A stretch of 64,000 nt of DNA from Porphyrobacter sp. AAP60. GTDB taxonomy: Bacteria; Pseudomonadota; Alphaproteobacteria; Sphingomonadales; Sphingomonadaceae. Positions within the stretch are counted from its first letter, which is position 1. Every line of letters starts with the position of its first letter. The notes beneath the pieces are model-generated. The model was not told the DNA's origin, made no database searches, and saw only the letters and a program-made list of their open reading frames with translations. The translations under genes were made by a program, and so were the position numbers. This document shows positions 26,261 through 36,032 of the stretch, in pieces. The stretch is taken from contig NZ_LJHV01000008.1 of assembly GCF_001296025.1 (NCBI RefSeq), forward strand, positions 620,001-684,000, written 5' to 3'.

Positions 26261-26818
26261 TCAAGAAAGCCCGTCAATCGCCGCCCAGCGCGGCCAATCA
26301 AGCGCCTGCGCGCGTTCTGCCGTCATGCCGCCAAGCGCGATGACCGGCATTTGCGCCAGTGCGGCGAGTTCCTGAAAGCGCGCGGGGCCAAGGCTCGCAC
26401 CGCCCGGATGGCTTCGCGTCGGGAACACCGGAGACAGGAACACGCCATCCGCTGCGACGCGGTTGGCCAGTTCGATCTCTCGCGCATCATGCGCGGTGGC
26501 CAGCCGCAACAGGCCGGGCAAGGTGCCCAATTTGTGCGGCGGGCCATAGACCCCGTCCGCGCCCCAGGCCTGCGCCAAGTCAGCCGGACCGGACAGGATG
26601 ACGCAATGCCCCCGCGCACGTGCCGCAGCAGCCAGCGTGTCAAACCGCTGGCGGCGGGCATCCCCTTCAAGGTGGTAATGCCGGAAAACGAAGCCGCTGC
26701 CGCACGGCAAGGCGGCGAGTGCGCGCGCCAGCACGGCGTCATTGCGCGCATCGCTGATGAGCCACAGGCAGGGGAGGGTCTTTGCGTCCGGCACGCAGCC
26801 GCTATAGAGCGCGGCCAT
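26261..26818 (-). CDS. Thiamine-phosphate synthase-like protein (ThiE/TenI)
   Basis: TIM-barrel enzyme family that joins the thiamine pyrimidine and thiazole, or a TenI-like relative. 185 residues from ATG 26818; GTG 26794 would give 177. Visible: SPVFPTRSHPGGASLG, the ThiE pyrophosphate/thiazole site, and MPVIALGGMTAERA near the end. The N-terminal substrate motifs are less clear, so a thiamine-related but not strictly ThiE role is possible. The ATG at 26816-26818 overlaps the divergent yggS ATG within CCATGG, which favours the downstream GTG. Confidence 0.8.
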   Translation of the reverse strand: MAALYSGCVPDAKTLPCLWLISDARNDAVLARALAALPCGSGFVFRHYHLEGDARRQRFDTLAAAARARGHCVILSGPADLAQAWGADGVYGPPHKLGTLPGLLRLATAHDAREIELANRVAADGVFLSPVFPTRSHPGGASLGPARFQELAALAQMPVIALGGMTAERAQALDWPRWAAIDGLS

Positions 26819-27479
26819 GGAAAATGCAGCCAGTCGCCTCGCCGCCATCCGCAACAACATTGCCCGCGTGTGCAAGCCTGCGCGGCGTGAGCCCGATGAT
26901 GTGACGTTGATTGCGGTCAGCAAGACGCATGACGCGCCCGCGATCCAGCCGCTGATCGATGCCGGCCAGCGCGTGTTCGGCGAAAACCGCGTGCAGGAAG
27001 CGCAGGGCAAATGGCCCGCGCTGCGCGAGGCCCACCCGGATATCGAACTGCACCTGATCGGCCAGCTGCAATCGAACAAGGCGGAAGAGGCCGTGGCGCT
27101 GTTCGACGTGATCCACTCGCTCGACCGGCCGAGCCTGCTGACGGCGCTTGCCAAGGCGATGGACAAGGCGGGCAAGCGGGTGCCGTGTTTCGTGCAGGTC
27201 AATATCGGGGACGAAGCGCAGAAGGGTGGCTGCCCGATCAGCGAACTGCCTGCATTCCTCGCGGCGGCCCGTGCCGCCGATGTGCCGCTGGCGGGGCTGA
27301 TGTGCATTCCGCCTGCCGATACCGAGGCTGCCCCGTTCTTCGCGCTGCTCGCCAAATTGGCGGCAGATCACGGGCTGGAAGGCCTCAGCATGGGGATGAG
27401 CGGCGATTACGAAACCGCGGTGATGCTGGGCGCAACCCACGTGCGCGTCGGCACCGCGCTGTTCGGGGCGCGTGGGTGA
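26817..27479 (+). CDS. yggS: PLP homeostasis protein YggS/PROSC family
   Basis: Binds pyridoxal 5'-phosphate and buffers its level; no known catalysis. 220 residues, the usual size. The PLP lysine is Lys36 in TLIAVSKTHD; FGENRVQEAQGKW, HLIGQLQSNKA and GLSMGMSGDYETAVMLGAT are hallmarks. The ATG is shared back-to-back with the divergent thiE-like gene. The next gene begins with a GTGA overlap at its stop. Confidence 0.95.
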   Translation: MENAASRLAAIRNNIARVCKPARREPDDVTLIAVSKTHDAPAIQPLIDAGQRVFGENRVQEAQGKWPALREAHPDIELHLIGQLQSNKAEEAVALFDVIHSLDRPSLLTALAKAMDKAGKRVPCFVQVNIGDEAQKGGCPISELPAFLAAARAADVPLAGLMCIPPADTEAAPFFALLAKLAADHGLEGLSMGMSGDYETAVMLGATHVRVGTALFGARG

Positions 27480-27946
27480 GCGCGTCGCTTGCCCGGCTCG
27501 ATGCGTTTTTCGAAGGCTGGAGCGAGCGGCTGAACGCGGGCCGGGCCACGGTGACTTTCGCTGCGCAGCCGCTGGATGGGCCGCCCGGCCTACACACCGC
27601 CTGCGTCGATAGCTTCGTGACGGGTCTGGGTTATCAGCCCATTGGCGGAAACTGGGAACTGCTCGATGCCGAGGGCGATGCAGGCGCCCCCCGGTCGGCC
27701 CGCGCAGCGCTGGTCGATGCTTTCAGCCATGACATGGTATTCCCGCAAGAAGCGTGGCTGGGCGATGCAGGCGCACTGGTGCTGGCCCAAGACTTCATCG
27801 CCTGCTTCGATCCCGGCTCCCTGCAAGTAGTGACCAACCGGATGTATTTTGGCTGGAATCCGATCACTGCGGCAACCATCGAATGGGCCTTCGTCGCGTT
27901 CGATAGCAGCGCCATAGCGCTGCTGCTGGCCACCGCAGAGAACTGA
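27476..27946 (+). CDS. Hypothetical protein coupled to yggS
   Basis: 156 residues, family not recognised. It begins at GTG 27476, overlapping the yggS stop by four bases (GTGA), the only plausible start with continuity to the frame. It has no signal peptide or membrane helix. Visible segments such as AALVDAFSHDMVFPQEAWLG and QVVTNRMYFGWNPITAATIEW suggest a compact globular alpha/beta protein. Translation coupling implies joint expression with YggS. Confidence 0.65.
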   Translation: MSASLARLDAFFEGWSERLNAGRATVTFAAQPLDGPPGLHTACVDSFVTGLGYQPIGGNWELLDAEGDAGAPRSARAALVDAFSHDMVFPQEAWLGDAGALVLAQDFIACFDPGSLQVVTNRMYFGWNPITAATIEWAFVAFDSSAIALLLATAEN

Positions 27947-27949
27947 ATG

Positions 27950-27979
27950 AAAAAGGGCGCCCCGTTGCCGGAGCGCCCC
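27950..27979 (-). terminator. Rho-independent terminator of the second TonB receptor gene
   Basis: On the minus strand GGGCGC (27978-27973) pairs with GCGCCC (27960-27955), followed by TTTTT at 27954-27950, about 24-50 bp past the receptor stop. It also faces the end of the convergent gene at 27946. Confidence 0.8.
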
Positions 27980-28002
27980 AATTCGTTTGCATTTGAGCTA
28001 AA

Positions 28003-30336
28003 TCAGAACTCGAAAAGCGCTTCGATACCGATGTTCCGGCCGCGCATCAGCGGCGAGAAGGTGCCGGCGGTCGGGTTGTCGGCGAAGGGACGACGCACGC
28101 CGGTAGAGTTCGGACCGGCGAAGGGAACCTGCGTATCGCCGCCTTCCTGCACCTGATCGAGCAGGTTGCGACCATAGAGCGACAGCGAGAGGCCTTCGAC
28201 CGGGGTTTCCCAGGTGATGTTGGCTTCAAGGTTGCTCAGTTCGTTCAGCCAGCCGAGGTTGTCATCGGTATAGGCTGCCTCGTCACGGTACTGGTAGTTG
28301 ATCCGGGTCAGGATCGAGCTGTTGCCGAGATCCAGTTCGTGGATCGCGCCAAGGCCCACCGTGATCGGGGGAACGCGCGGCAGGCTCAGATCCAGATCGG
28401 TATCGTTGATGACGCCGTCACCCGAAATATCGAACAACACGTCATCATACTTGGCGTCGATGATCCCGATATTGGCGGTGAAGGCCAGCGAATCCGATAC
28501 CCGCATGCGGGCTTCGGCTTCGAAGCCGGTGATCGTGGCGTTGGCGGTGTTGAGGATGTTCTGCACCACGCCCGCACCCGGATCGGCCAGGTTCACTTCG
28601 CGCTGCATGTTGTCGACCTTGGTGATGTAACCCGCCACGTTCAGCGTGAACGAACGGTCATCGGTCTGGAACTTGCCGCCGATTTCGTAATTGTCGACCT
28701 TCTCTTCGTCAAAGGCGAGCGAGTTGGTCGCCAGGAAGGCGCGGTTGAAGACGGGGATGTTGGTGATGCGGAAGTTGTATCCGCCTGAACGGAATCCGCG
28801 GCTCCAGTGACCATAGACCTGGCTGTTGGCGAATTCGTACTGCAGACCAACCTTGGGTGACAGGTTGCGGAACCGCACCCGGTCGGTGAAGCCGTTGGTT
28901 TCGGTCGCCGGGTTGAAGGGCGCGGTACCGGTCGGGCAGGTGCCGGCCTGCACCGAACATTCCGGACGGGCAACGATGTAGGTTACGCCTGCATCCTTGG
29001 TTTCCTGGTTCCAGCGGAGACCGGCGATGATCGAAAGATTGTCGACCAGTTCATACTGCGCGTTGGCAAACACGCCGATCACTTCGTGGTTCTGCGAACC
29101 GCCGCCGAAGAACGCGGGCGGACGCAGGTTGACCGGAAGGTCGCGGCGCAGCTCGCGGTTTTCGGTGTAGGCCAGATCCTGTTCGAACCAGAAGCCACCA
29201 ACGGTCAGGTCAAGCCGATCGGTGGAGATCGCATAGCGCAGTTCGTTCGAGAACTGCTCTTGCGTGGTCAGGGTGTTCGAGTGAAACAGGAACAGCGGGG
29301 TGGCGTCGATATCGCCGCGGGTGGCGGCTTCATAATCGCGGTAGCCGAACACGTTGGTCAGCGTGCCGGGGCCGATGTCCATCGTCGCGGTGAGCGATCC
29401 GGTCCAGATTTCGTTGGCGTAGAAGCCCGGCTCGTCGATCGCAAAATCGAACGTATTGCGATCGAAGAACGCGCGGTTCTGGCCGGACGGGCCATCGCCG
29501 TCGCTTTCGAAGTAATCGAGCTTGCCCAGCAGGGTCAGGCCGCCCAGGCGGGCTTCAAGCGCGCCGCGGAAAATCTTGGTTTCCGCCGCGCCATGGTTCG
29601 AATTGTCGAACAGGTTGGTGAAGTAACCTTCATCCTTGTTGTAATAGGCACCAACCTTGAACAGCAGCACGTCTTCCACGATCGGGCCGGAAACCACGCC
29701 GCTGACGGTGTAGTTTGCGCCGCCGCGGCCGCCATCGACTGCCGGGCCATCAACCGACGCGCGGAACTTGCCGCGGAAATCTTCGGTCGGGTTGCCGGTG
29801 TTGATCACCACTGCGCCGCCGGTCACGTTGCGACCGAACAATACGCCCTGCGGGCCGCGCAGGATTTCGACAGAATCGAGGTCGAACAGATCGAACACCA
29901 CGCCGCCGTTGATGCCGAGATACACGCCGTCAACGAACACGCCGACGGTGGGGTCGATCGAGGGGATCGACGAGTTGATGCCAAGCCCGCGCACGGTGAA
30001 GTTGGCGGTGCCGCGGCTGGTGCCGACCTGATCGAGGCTGACAGTCGGCGCCTGGAACGACAGGCCGGAAATGTCGCGGATCTTGAAGGCTTCCAGCGTG
30101 CCCGCGTTGAACGCGGTGACTGCGATCGGCACGTCCTGCACGTTTTCGGCATCCTTGGTCTTGGTGCCGGTGACGAGGATTTCGTTGATGCTGTCCAGCG
30201 TGCTGGTGCGGTCTTCAGAGACGGGCTCTTCAGCATCCTGCGCCGAGGCAGCGAAAGGGGTAAGGGCTGCGGCCGAGGCGAGCAGCGCCAGCTTGCCGAG
30301 CCTTAGGGGGCTCCGCAGCGAGGTAGCGGTCGTCAT
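28003..30336 (-). CDS. TonB-dependent outer-membrane receptor (second)
   Basis: 777 residues: signal peptide (about 1-32, ending in AASAQ), a TonB-box-like EILVTGTKT, a plug with VPIAVTAFNAGTLEAF, SVEILRGPQGVLFGRNVTGG and a barrel ending in GIEALFEF. It is of the large sphingomonad class with plug sequence PTVGVFVDGVYLG. Substrate unknown. It sits downstream of glnD on the same strand but has its own 103-bp leader, which carries the 13-mer shared with the first receptor. Confidence 0.93.
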   Translation of the reverse strand: MTTATSLRSPLRLGKLALLASAAALTPFAASAQDAEEPVSEDRTSTLDSINEILVTGTKTKDAENVQDVPIAVTAFNAGTLEAFKIRDISGLSFQAPTVSLDQVGTSRGTANFTVRGLGINSSIPSIDPTVGVFVDGVYLGINGGVVFDLFDLDSVEILRGPQGVLFGRNVTGGAVVINTGNPTEDFRGKFRASVDGPAVDGGRGGANYTVSGVVSGPIVEDVLLFKVGAYYNKDEGYFTNLFDNSNHGAAETKIFRGALEARLGGLTLLGKLDYFESDGDGPSGQNRAFFDRNTFDFAIDEPGFYANEIWTGSLTATMDIGPGTLTNVFGYRDYEAATRGDIDATPLFLFHSNTLTTQEQFSNELRYAISTDRLDLTVGGFWFEQDLAYTENRELRRDLPVNLRPPAFFGGGSQNHEVIGVFANAQYELVDNLSIIAGLRWNQETKDAGVTYIVARPECSVQAGTCPTGTAPFNPATETNGFTDRVRFRNLSPKVGLQYEFANSQVYGHWSRGFRSGGYNFRITNIPVFNRAFLATNSLAFDEEKVDNYEIGGKFQTDDRSFTLNVAGYITKVDNMQREVNLADPGAGVVQNILNTANATITGFEAEARMRVSDSLAFTANIGIIDAKYDDVLFDISGDGVINDTDLDLSLPRVPPITVGLGAIHELDLGNSSILTRINYQYRDEAAYTDDNLGWLNELSNLEANITWETPVEGLSLSLYGRNLLDQVQEGGDTQVPFAGPNSTGVRRPFADNPTAGTFSPLMRGRNIGIEALFEF

Positions 30337-30432
30337 GTTATAACTCTCCCTGAGTTGAGGATCGCCGGATTAGCGGTAAGTCACAAGATTGCAACCTATC
30401 CCGCCCGCCCGCCGGCGAGAGGGTGTCAGGGT

Positions 30433-30445
30433 GTTGCAATTATGC
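30433..30445. promoter_or_regulatory. Shared 13-mer upstream of TonB receptor 2
   Basis: GTTGCAATTATGC, identical to 23498-23510, starting 97 bp upstream of the receptor ATG. It overlaps the last codons of glnD, so part of its conservation could be fortuitous. Confidence 0.35.
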
Positions 30446-33199
30446 CTTTTCGAGCTGCTGCTGGCGGTGATCGCTTGCCGCTTCGAGCAGCGCCGCTTCG
30501 ATTTCGGCGAGCCGTTCGGGCGCCTTGATCTTGGCCGATGTCAGATCGGTCACGTAGAAAGTATCCGCCGCTGCCTCGCCATAGGCGGTGATGTGCGCCG
30601 AATGGACGATCAGGTTGGCTTTATAAAGCGCATGGGCCAGCCGGTTGAGCAGCGCCGGACGGTCGCGCGCGGTCACTTCGATCACGGTGAAGTTGTTCGA
30701 CGCGTCGTTATCGAACCCGACGCGGGGCGCGACATCGAAGGCGCGGGCACGCGAATGGGAAAGTGGGCGCGCGGCCAGTTTGGGCACCAGTTCGATCCGG
30801 GCGAGCAGCGCGTCGCGGATGCCCTTTTCGATCCGCGCCATCTGCGCGCGCTCGCGGAACGGCTGGCCGTTCTGATCCTGCACCAGGAAATTGTCGAAGG
30901 CATAGCCGCTTTTGGCGGTGTGGATGCGGGCATCGATGATGTTGGCTCCGGCCACGTGAATGCCGCCTGCCATGCGGTAGAACAGGCCGGGGTGGTCAGC
31001 CGCGATCACGCTGATCCGGGTTGCGCCGCGGGCTTCGTCAACCTCGCAATGGATCGAAAGCTGATCCTTGCTGGCGATCGCGGCGTCATATTGCACAAGG
31101 TTGCTGGCGATGATGTCCTCGGGCTCGGCGATCCAGTAGGCATCGCCCAGCAGCGCACCGATGCTGTCGACCAGATGATCGGCATCGCCCAGCAGCCGCG
31201 CCGCCGCGTCTTTCTTCGCAGTGACCCGCGCCTTGCGGCCATTGCCCTTGTGGCCCAGCCGCAGGCGTTCCTGCGCGGCATCGTAGAGCTCGCCCAGCAG
31301 CTGCCCCTTCCAGCTGTTCCACGTGCCTGGCCCGACCGCGCGGATATCCACTGCGGTAAGGATGGCGAGATTGCGCAGGCGTTCAAGGCTTTGCACCTCG
31401 CCCACGAAATCCTCGATTGTCTTGGGATCGGTCAGGTCGCGTTTCTGCGCGGTGCGGCTCATCAGCAGGTGTTGCAGCACCAGCCAGGCGACCAGACCGG
31501 TTTCCTTTTCGTCGAGGCCGAAGCGCGGGCACAGCTTGTGTGCCACATCCGCCCCCAGCACCGAATGATCGCCGCCACGCCCCTTGGCGATATCATGCAG
31601 CAGCACCGCGACATACAGCGCCCGGCGCGAGGCAAGCTTGGGAAATTCGCGGGTTGCACGCGGGTGATCGGCCACCAGCAGCCCGCGCTCGATCTGGCTG
31701 AGCAGACCAATAGCGCGGATCGTGTGTTCATCCACGGTATAGTGGTGATACATGTCGAACTGCATCTGCGCGTTGACCCGGCCGAAATCGGGCACGAAAC
31801 GGCCAAACACGCCCGCCTCGTTCATCCATCGCAGCGCGGTTTCGGGATCCTTGCGGCCTGCCAGCAGATCAAGGAACAAGGCATTGGCGCGCTTGTCGCG
31901 GCGCACCTTGCCGTCGATCAGCTTCGCATCGCGCCCGGCTTGGCGCATGGTTTCGGGGTGGACTTCCAGCCCTTCGGCCTCGGCCAGCTGGAACACTTCG
32001 ACCAGGCGGACGGGATCGGCCCGGAACCAGTCATCGCCCGGCGCCCGCAGTCGCCCGCCTTCGACGCTATAGCCCTTGAACATCCGGGGCCGTTGTTTCC
32101 AGCCCGCGAAGAACCCGGTGCGCGGGCGTTTGCGGGCCATTTCCTCGTCAAGGTGCGACAGGAAGACGCCGGTCAGGCTGCCGACGCGTTTCACCTGCAG
32201 GAAGTAATACTGCATGAAGCGTTCGACCGCGCTTTTGCCGGGGCGGTCGGCAAAGTTCATGCGTTCGGCCACGGTGCGCTGCAGATCGAAGGTCAGGCGG
32301 TCTTCGGCGCGATCGGTGATCAGATGCATGTGGCACCGTGCTGCCAGCAGGAACCCTTCGGCACGGCGGAAACTGCGATATTCCGCCCCTGTCAGCAGCC
32401 CGACATCGACCAGCTGCGATGCGCTGTCGACGCGGTGGACATACTTGCCGATCCAGTAGAGCGTTTGCAGATCGCGCAGGCCCCCCTTGCCTTCCTTGAC
32501 GTTGGGTTCGACGACATAGCGGCTATCGCCCATCCGCTTGTGCCGCGCATCGCGTTCGGCCAGCTTCTGAGTCAGAAACAGCCGTTCGCTGCCTTTGACA
32601 ACCTCGTTCCAGAACCGGCCGCGCAGCTCTTCGTAAAGCGTCTGTTCGCCCCACACCAGCCGCCCTTCGAGCAGCGCGGTGCGGATGGTCAGGTCTTCCT
32701 TCGCCATCCGCATCGTATCGCTGACGGTGCGGCTGGAATGGCCGACTTTCAGGCCCAGATCCCACAATAGATAGAGCATCGCCTCGATCACCTGTTCGCA
32801 CCACGGGGCGCGGCGCATCGGGGTGATGAAGGCGATGTCGATATCCGAATGCGGCGCCATCTCGGCGCGGCCATATCCGCCGACTGCTAGGATCGCGAGC
32901 CGTTCGGCCTGCGTGCGATTGGGCACAGGGTAGATATGCGTGGTGACGTGATCGTGGATCACCCGCAACAGCTGGTCCATCAGGAAGCTGAAGCCCGCGG
33001 TGACATCATGCCCGGCCGAAGGCGTTTCGGCCAGCCGCCGGGCCAGTTCGGCGCGCCCCTGATCCAGCGCAGTGCGCAACGCCTTGACGATATCGCCGCG
33101 CGCAGCCTCGCCGCCCGCGCCGTGCAGCGCGGCGATCTCGTCCGCCAGCGTGCGACGGTCGATAATCGCCCGCTGGCCGGGAACGCGCCTAGGGCTCAT
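30440..33199 (-). CDS. glnD: Bifunctional uridylyltransferase / uridylyl-removing enzyme GlnD
   Basis: Nitrogen sensor that uridylylates PII when glutamine is low and removes the group when it is high. 919 residues: nucleotidyltransferase domain with GGYGRAEMAPHSDID at 107-121, a GlnD linker helical domain, an HD hydrolase domain (VLLHDIAKGRGGDHS), and two C-terminal ACT domains that bind glutamine. All motifs are intact. The PII and ammonium-transporter genes are not in this window. The start lies 20 bp downstream of the end of the acyl-CoA synthetase gene. Confidence 0.96.
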   Translation of the reverse strand: MSPRRVPGQRAIIDRRTLADEIAALHGAGGEAARGDIVKALRTALDQGRAELARRLAETPSAGHDVTAGFSFLMDQLLRVIHDHVTTHIYPVPNRTQAERLAILAVGGYGRAEMAPHSDIDIAFITPMRRAPWCEQVIEAMLYLLWDLGLKVGHSSRTVSDTMRMAKEDLTIRTALLEGRLVWGEQTLYEELRGRFWNEVVKGSERLFLTQKLAERDARHKRMGDSRYVVEPNVKEGKGGLRDLQTLYWIGKYVHRVDSASQLVDVGLLTGAEYRSFRRAEGFLLAARCHMHLITDRAEDRLTFDLQRTVAERMNFADRPGKSAVERFMQYYFLQVKRVGSLTGVFLSHLDEEMARKRPRTGFFAGWKQRPRMFKGYSVEGGRLRAPGDDWFRADPVRLVEVFQLAEAEGLEVHPETMRQAGRDAKLIDGKVRRDKRANALFLDLLAGRKDPETALRWMNEAGVFGRFVPDFGRVNAQMQFDMYHHYTVDEHTIRAIGLLSQIERGLLVADHPRATREFPKLASRRALYVAVLLHDIAKGRGGDHSVLGADVAHKLCPRFGLDEKETGLVAWLVLQHLLMSRTAQKRDLTDPKTIEDFVGEVQSLERLRNLAILTAVDIRAVGPGTWNSWKGQLLGELYDAAQERLRLGHKGNGRKARVTAKKDAAARLLGDADHLVDSIGALLGDAYWIAEPEDIIASNLVQYDAAIASKDQLSIHCEVDEARGATRISVIAADHPGLFYRMAGGIHVAGANIIDARIHTAKSGYAFDNFLVQDQNGQPFRERAQMARIEKGIRDALLARIELVPKLAARPLSHSRARAFDVAPRVGFDNDASNNFTVIEVTARDRPALLNRLAHALYKANLIVHSAHITAYGEAAADTFYVTDLTSAKIKAPERLAEIEAALLEAASDHRQQQLEKA

Positions 33200-33219
33200 G
33201 ATGGCGGCTCACGTTATGG

Positions 33220-34935
33220 TCACGCGGTCACGGCTGCGCTGGCGTAACGGGTCTTGACCGATCGCTTGTCGATTTTCTGAGTGCCAAGCCGCGGCAGGGC
33301 TTCCTCGGTCAGCCAGATCTGGTGTTCCAGCGGCACCTTGAACGGGGCGATGCGTTCCAGCAGGAAGGTGCGCAACTGCGCCGGCGTGATCGCGGCGTGG
33401 CCTTCCTTCATCGCATAGACCGCTGCAGGCACTTCCCCGAAACGTTCGTCGGGCAGGCCGAACACCGAACATTCGCCGATGGCGTCATGCGCGTAGATCG
33501 CGTCTTCCACCTCGATGCAGGAGATATTCTCCCCGCCGCGGATGATGATGTCCTTCTTGCGATCGACGATGAACAGGTAACCATCTTCATCGAGATAACC
33601 GAGATCGCCGGTGCGGAAGAATCCGGTTTCGGTGAAGGCGGCCTCGGTTGCCTCGTCATTCTTCCAGTAACCGCGGAAATTGGCGACAGAACGGATGCAC
33701 ACCTCGCCCACCTGACCCTGGGGCAGTTCATATCCCTGATCATCCAGAATGCGCAGATCGACCATCGGAAGGCTCGGCCGCCCGGTCGAACCCGGCTTGG
33801 CGAGGTAGTTTTCGTTGAAATTGCCGCAGCCCACCGCATTGGTTTCTGTCAGGCCATAGCCCAGCAACGGGAATCCGCCGGGGAAGGCTTCCTTGATGCG
33901 GGTGACGTGTTCCACCGGGCGCGGCGCGCCGCCTGCGGCAAAGCTCTTGCAGGCTGAAAGGTCATACTTGTCACGGTCAGGATGGTTGGCGATTTCATAG
34001 CTCATCAGCGGCACGCCGACGAAATAGCTGACCTGTTCCTCGGCCATCAGCCGGATCGCCAGACCTGCGTCCCACTTGGGCATCAGCACCAGCTTGCGCG
34101 CAATGGCGAAGCTTTGCAGGAACAGCGGCACTTCGCCGGTGACATGGAACAGCGGCACGGCCACCAGCGCGCAGGGCTGCGCGGTCATCGGGCCTTCCTG
34201 GCTTTCGACATGCACCTTGGCCATCGCGGACTGGGCGACATAGTTCATCACGCCGTGCACCACGCCGCGGTGATCCGACCATGCGCCCTTGGATTTGCCG
34301 GTCGAACCGGAGGTATAGAGGATAGTGGCGATATCATCCGGCCCCAGTTCGCCCAGCAGCGCGATCGCCGCAGGCGTGCCTTCGGGCGCGCGCCACACAG
34401 CGGCGAGGCCTTCTGCGGGCGCATTGCCGTGGGTGAACAGTACCACCTTGGCCGGGTGTGCGTGGCCTTCCAGGCGGGCGGCGCGGCCTTCATCGGCCAG
34501 CAGCAGCGAAGCCTCGGCCAGATCGATCCCGTAGGCCAGTTCATCGCCCGAAGAAAACCCGTTGAGCAGCGTGGCGCAGCCCCCCGCCATCAGGATACCC
34601 ATGTAGGCGATCATCCAGTTGGCCGAATTGCGCGCGGCCAGCGCCACACGGTCGCCCTTGGCGATGCCGTGATCGTGCACCAGACTTTCCGCAACGCAGG
34701 TGGCAGCCGCGTAGGTTTCGCCAAAGGTCAGGCGGATATCGCCATCGACCAGAAAGGGCAAATCCTTGTTCTGATTGCAAAAATGCGCGAAATAATGCGC
34801 CAGCGTCGGCGGGGCGGCGGCAAAGGCGGGCATGGTGATGCCGTCGCGCACGAATGGCACCGTGGCAAACGGCTGACCTTCGGCGGTCAGGCCGGCGATG
34901 ATCGCTTCGAGCGAATTGTCCAGCTGGGTGGGCAT
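33220..34935 (-). CDS. AMP-dependent acyl-CoA synthetase
   Basis: Activates a carboxylic acid to its CoA thioester through an acyl-adenylate. 571 residues of the ANL superfamily. The P-loop-like ATP site is ATILYTSGSTGKSKGAW, the adenylation motif is LGYGLTETNAVG, the hinge region holds FFRTGDLGYLDEDGYLFIVD, and the catalytic Lys lies in LGTQKIDKRSVK. Substrate not predictable. It is followed by glnD with a short gap, and diverges from lgt. Confidence 0.9.
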   Translation of the reverse strand: MPTQLDNSLEAIIAGLTAEGQPFATVPFVRDGITMPAFAAAPPTLAHYFAHFCNQNKDLPFLVDGDIRLTFGETYAAATCVAESLVHDHGIAKGDRVALAARNSANWMIAYMGILMAGGCATLLNGFSSGDELAYGIDLAEASLLLADEGRAARLEGHAHPAKVVLFTHGNAPAEGLAAVWRAPEGTPAAIALLGELGPDDIATILYTSGSTGKSKGAWSDHRGVVHGVMNYVAQSAMAKVHVESQEGPMTAQPCALVAVPLFHVTGEVPLFLQSFAIARKLVLMPKWDAGLAIRLMAEEQVSYFVGVPLMSYEIANHPDRDKYDLSACKSFAAGGAPRPVEHVTRIKEAFPGGFPLLGYGLTETNAVGCGNFNENYLAKPGSTGRPSLPMVDLRILDDQGYELPQGQVGEVCIRSVANFRGYWKNDEATEAAFTETGFFRTGDLGYLDEDGYLFIVDRKKDIIIRGGENISCIEVEDAIYAHDAIGECSVFGLPDERFGEVPAAVYAMKEGHAAITPAQLRTFLLERIAPFKVPLEHQIWLTEEALPRLGTQKIDKRSVKTRYASAAVTA

Positions 34936-35135
34936 CCGGTAATTTTCCTCTCTCGTTGTTCTCGTGAAGTCCGGCTGTGCGCGCAGGCGCAGTATCCGTG
35001 CTTCGTGTCCCAGGCCTGTCCGGCGATCCCGTGCCCCTTCCCCTGCCTCGCCCGCTGTGCCAGAAGCGCCAGCGAAACAAAGGCCACCTCAGGCCCGCCG
35101 ATACGGCATCTCATTGTCATTAAGGGGTTCGCTCC

Positions 35136-36032
35136 GTGCTGTCACTACTTGCCGCAAGCCTTGCTGCCGATCCGATCTACTGGACCGATCTGGGCCTCAG
35201 GCCGGGGATCGATCTGGGGTTCTTTACCCTGCGCTATTACTCGCTTGCCTATCTGATCGGGGTGATCTTTGCCTATTGGCATACCTCGAAGATGCTCAAG
35301 CAGCCCGGCGCGCCGATGGCGCAGCGCCACGCCGATGATCTGTTCTTCTACTGCACGCTGGGCGTCATTCTGGGCGGACGGCTGGGCTATGCCGCGTTCT
35401 ACACCGGCGGGGCGACGGGCATTCCATCAGCCTTCACCGATTTTTCAGGCGATGGCTTTGTTTCATGGCGATTGCTGCGCCTGTGGGATGGCGGGATGAG
35501 CTTCCACGGCGGATTGCTGGGGGTGACGGCGGCGATGTTCTACGTCGCATGGCGCGACAAGCTGAACTTCATCCGCGTGGTCGATTATGTCTGCGTCGGC
35601 GTGCCGATGGGGATGCTGCTCGGGCGGCTGGCGAATTTCGTCAACGGCGAATTGTGGGGCCGGGCGAGCGATATGCCATGGGCCATGGTGTTTCCGGGGG
35701 CCGATGATCTGGCCCGTCACCCCAGCCAGCTGTATCAGGCTGGTCTTGAAGGGCTGGCGCTGCTGGTGATCCTGCTGCTGCTGTTCTGGAAAACCCGCGC
35801 GCGCTATCGCCCCGGCCTGCTGGCGGGGGTGTTTACGCTGGGCATGGGCATTTCGCGCTTCGTGAACGAATTTTTTCGCCAGCCCGATGCACAATTGGCT
35901 GACTTTGCGGCCCGGACAGGGCTATCGATGGGGCAATGGCTGACTTTACCGCTGATCCTGACTGGGTTGATTGTCGTGCTCTTCGCGCTGCGGAAGCCGC
36001 CGCTGGCGTCGGGGACGACCGCGCCGGCCTAG
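35136..36032 (+). CDS. lgt: Prolipoprotein diacylglyceryl transferase
   Basis: Inner-membrane enzyme that attaches diacylglycerol to the lipobox Cys of prolipoproteins. 298 residues with about seven membrane helices. [14 protein letters not shown] and the preceding [13 protein letters not shown] are the Lgt signature and catalytic-site text; [12 protein letters not shown] follows. The start is GTG 35136, decided by AAGGGG at 35122-35127 with an 8-bp spacer. Its likely clients in this window include the PstS-like and YceI lipoproteins. The methyltransferase gene's longest start overlaps its 3' end. Confidence 0.95.
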   Translation: MLSLLAASLAADPIYWTDLGLRPGIDLGFFTLRYYSLAYLIGVIFAYWHTSKMLKQPGAPMAQRHADDLFFYCTLGVILGGRLGYAAFYTGGATGIPSAFTDFSGDGFVSWRLLRLWDGGMSFHGGLLGVTAAMFYVAWRDKLNFIRVVDYVCVGVPMGMLLGRLANFVNGELWGRASDMPWAMVFPGADDLARHPSQLYQAGLEGLALLVILLLLFWKTRARYRPGLLAGVFTLGMGISRFVNEFFRQPDAQLADFAARTGLSMGQWLTLPLILTGLIVVLFALRKPPLASGTTAPA

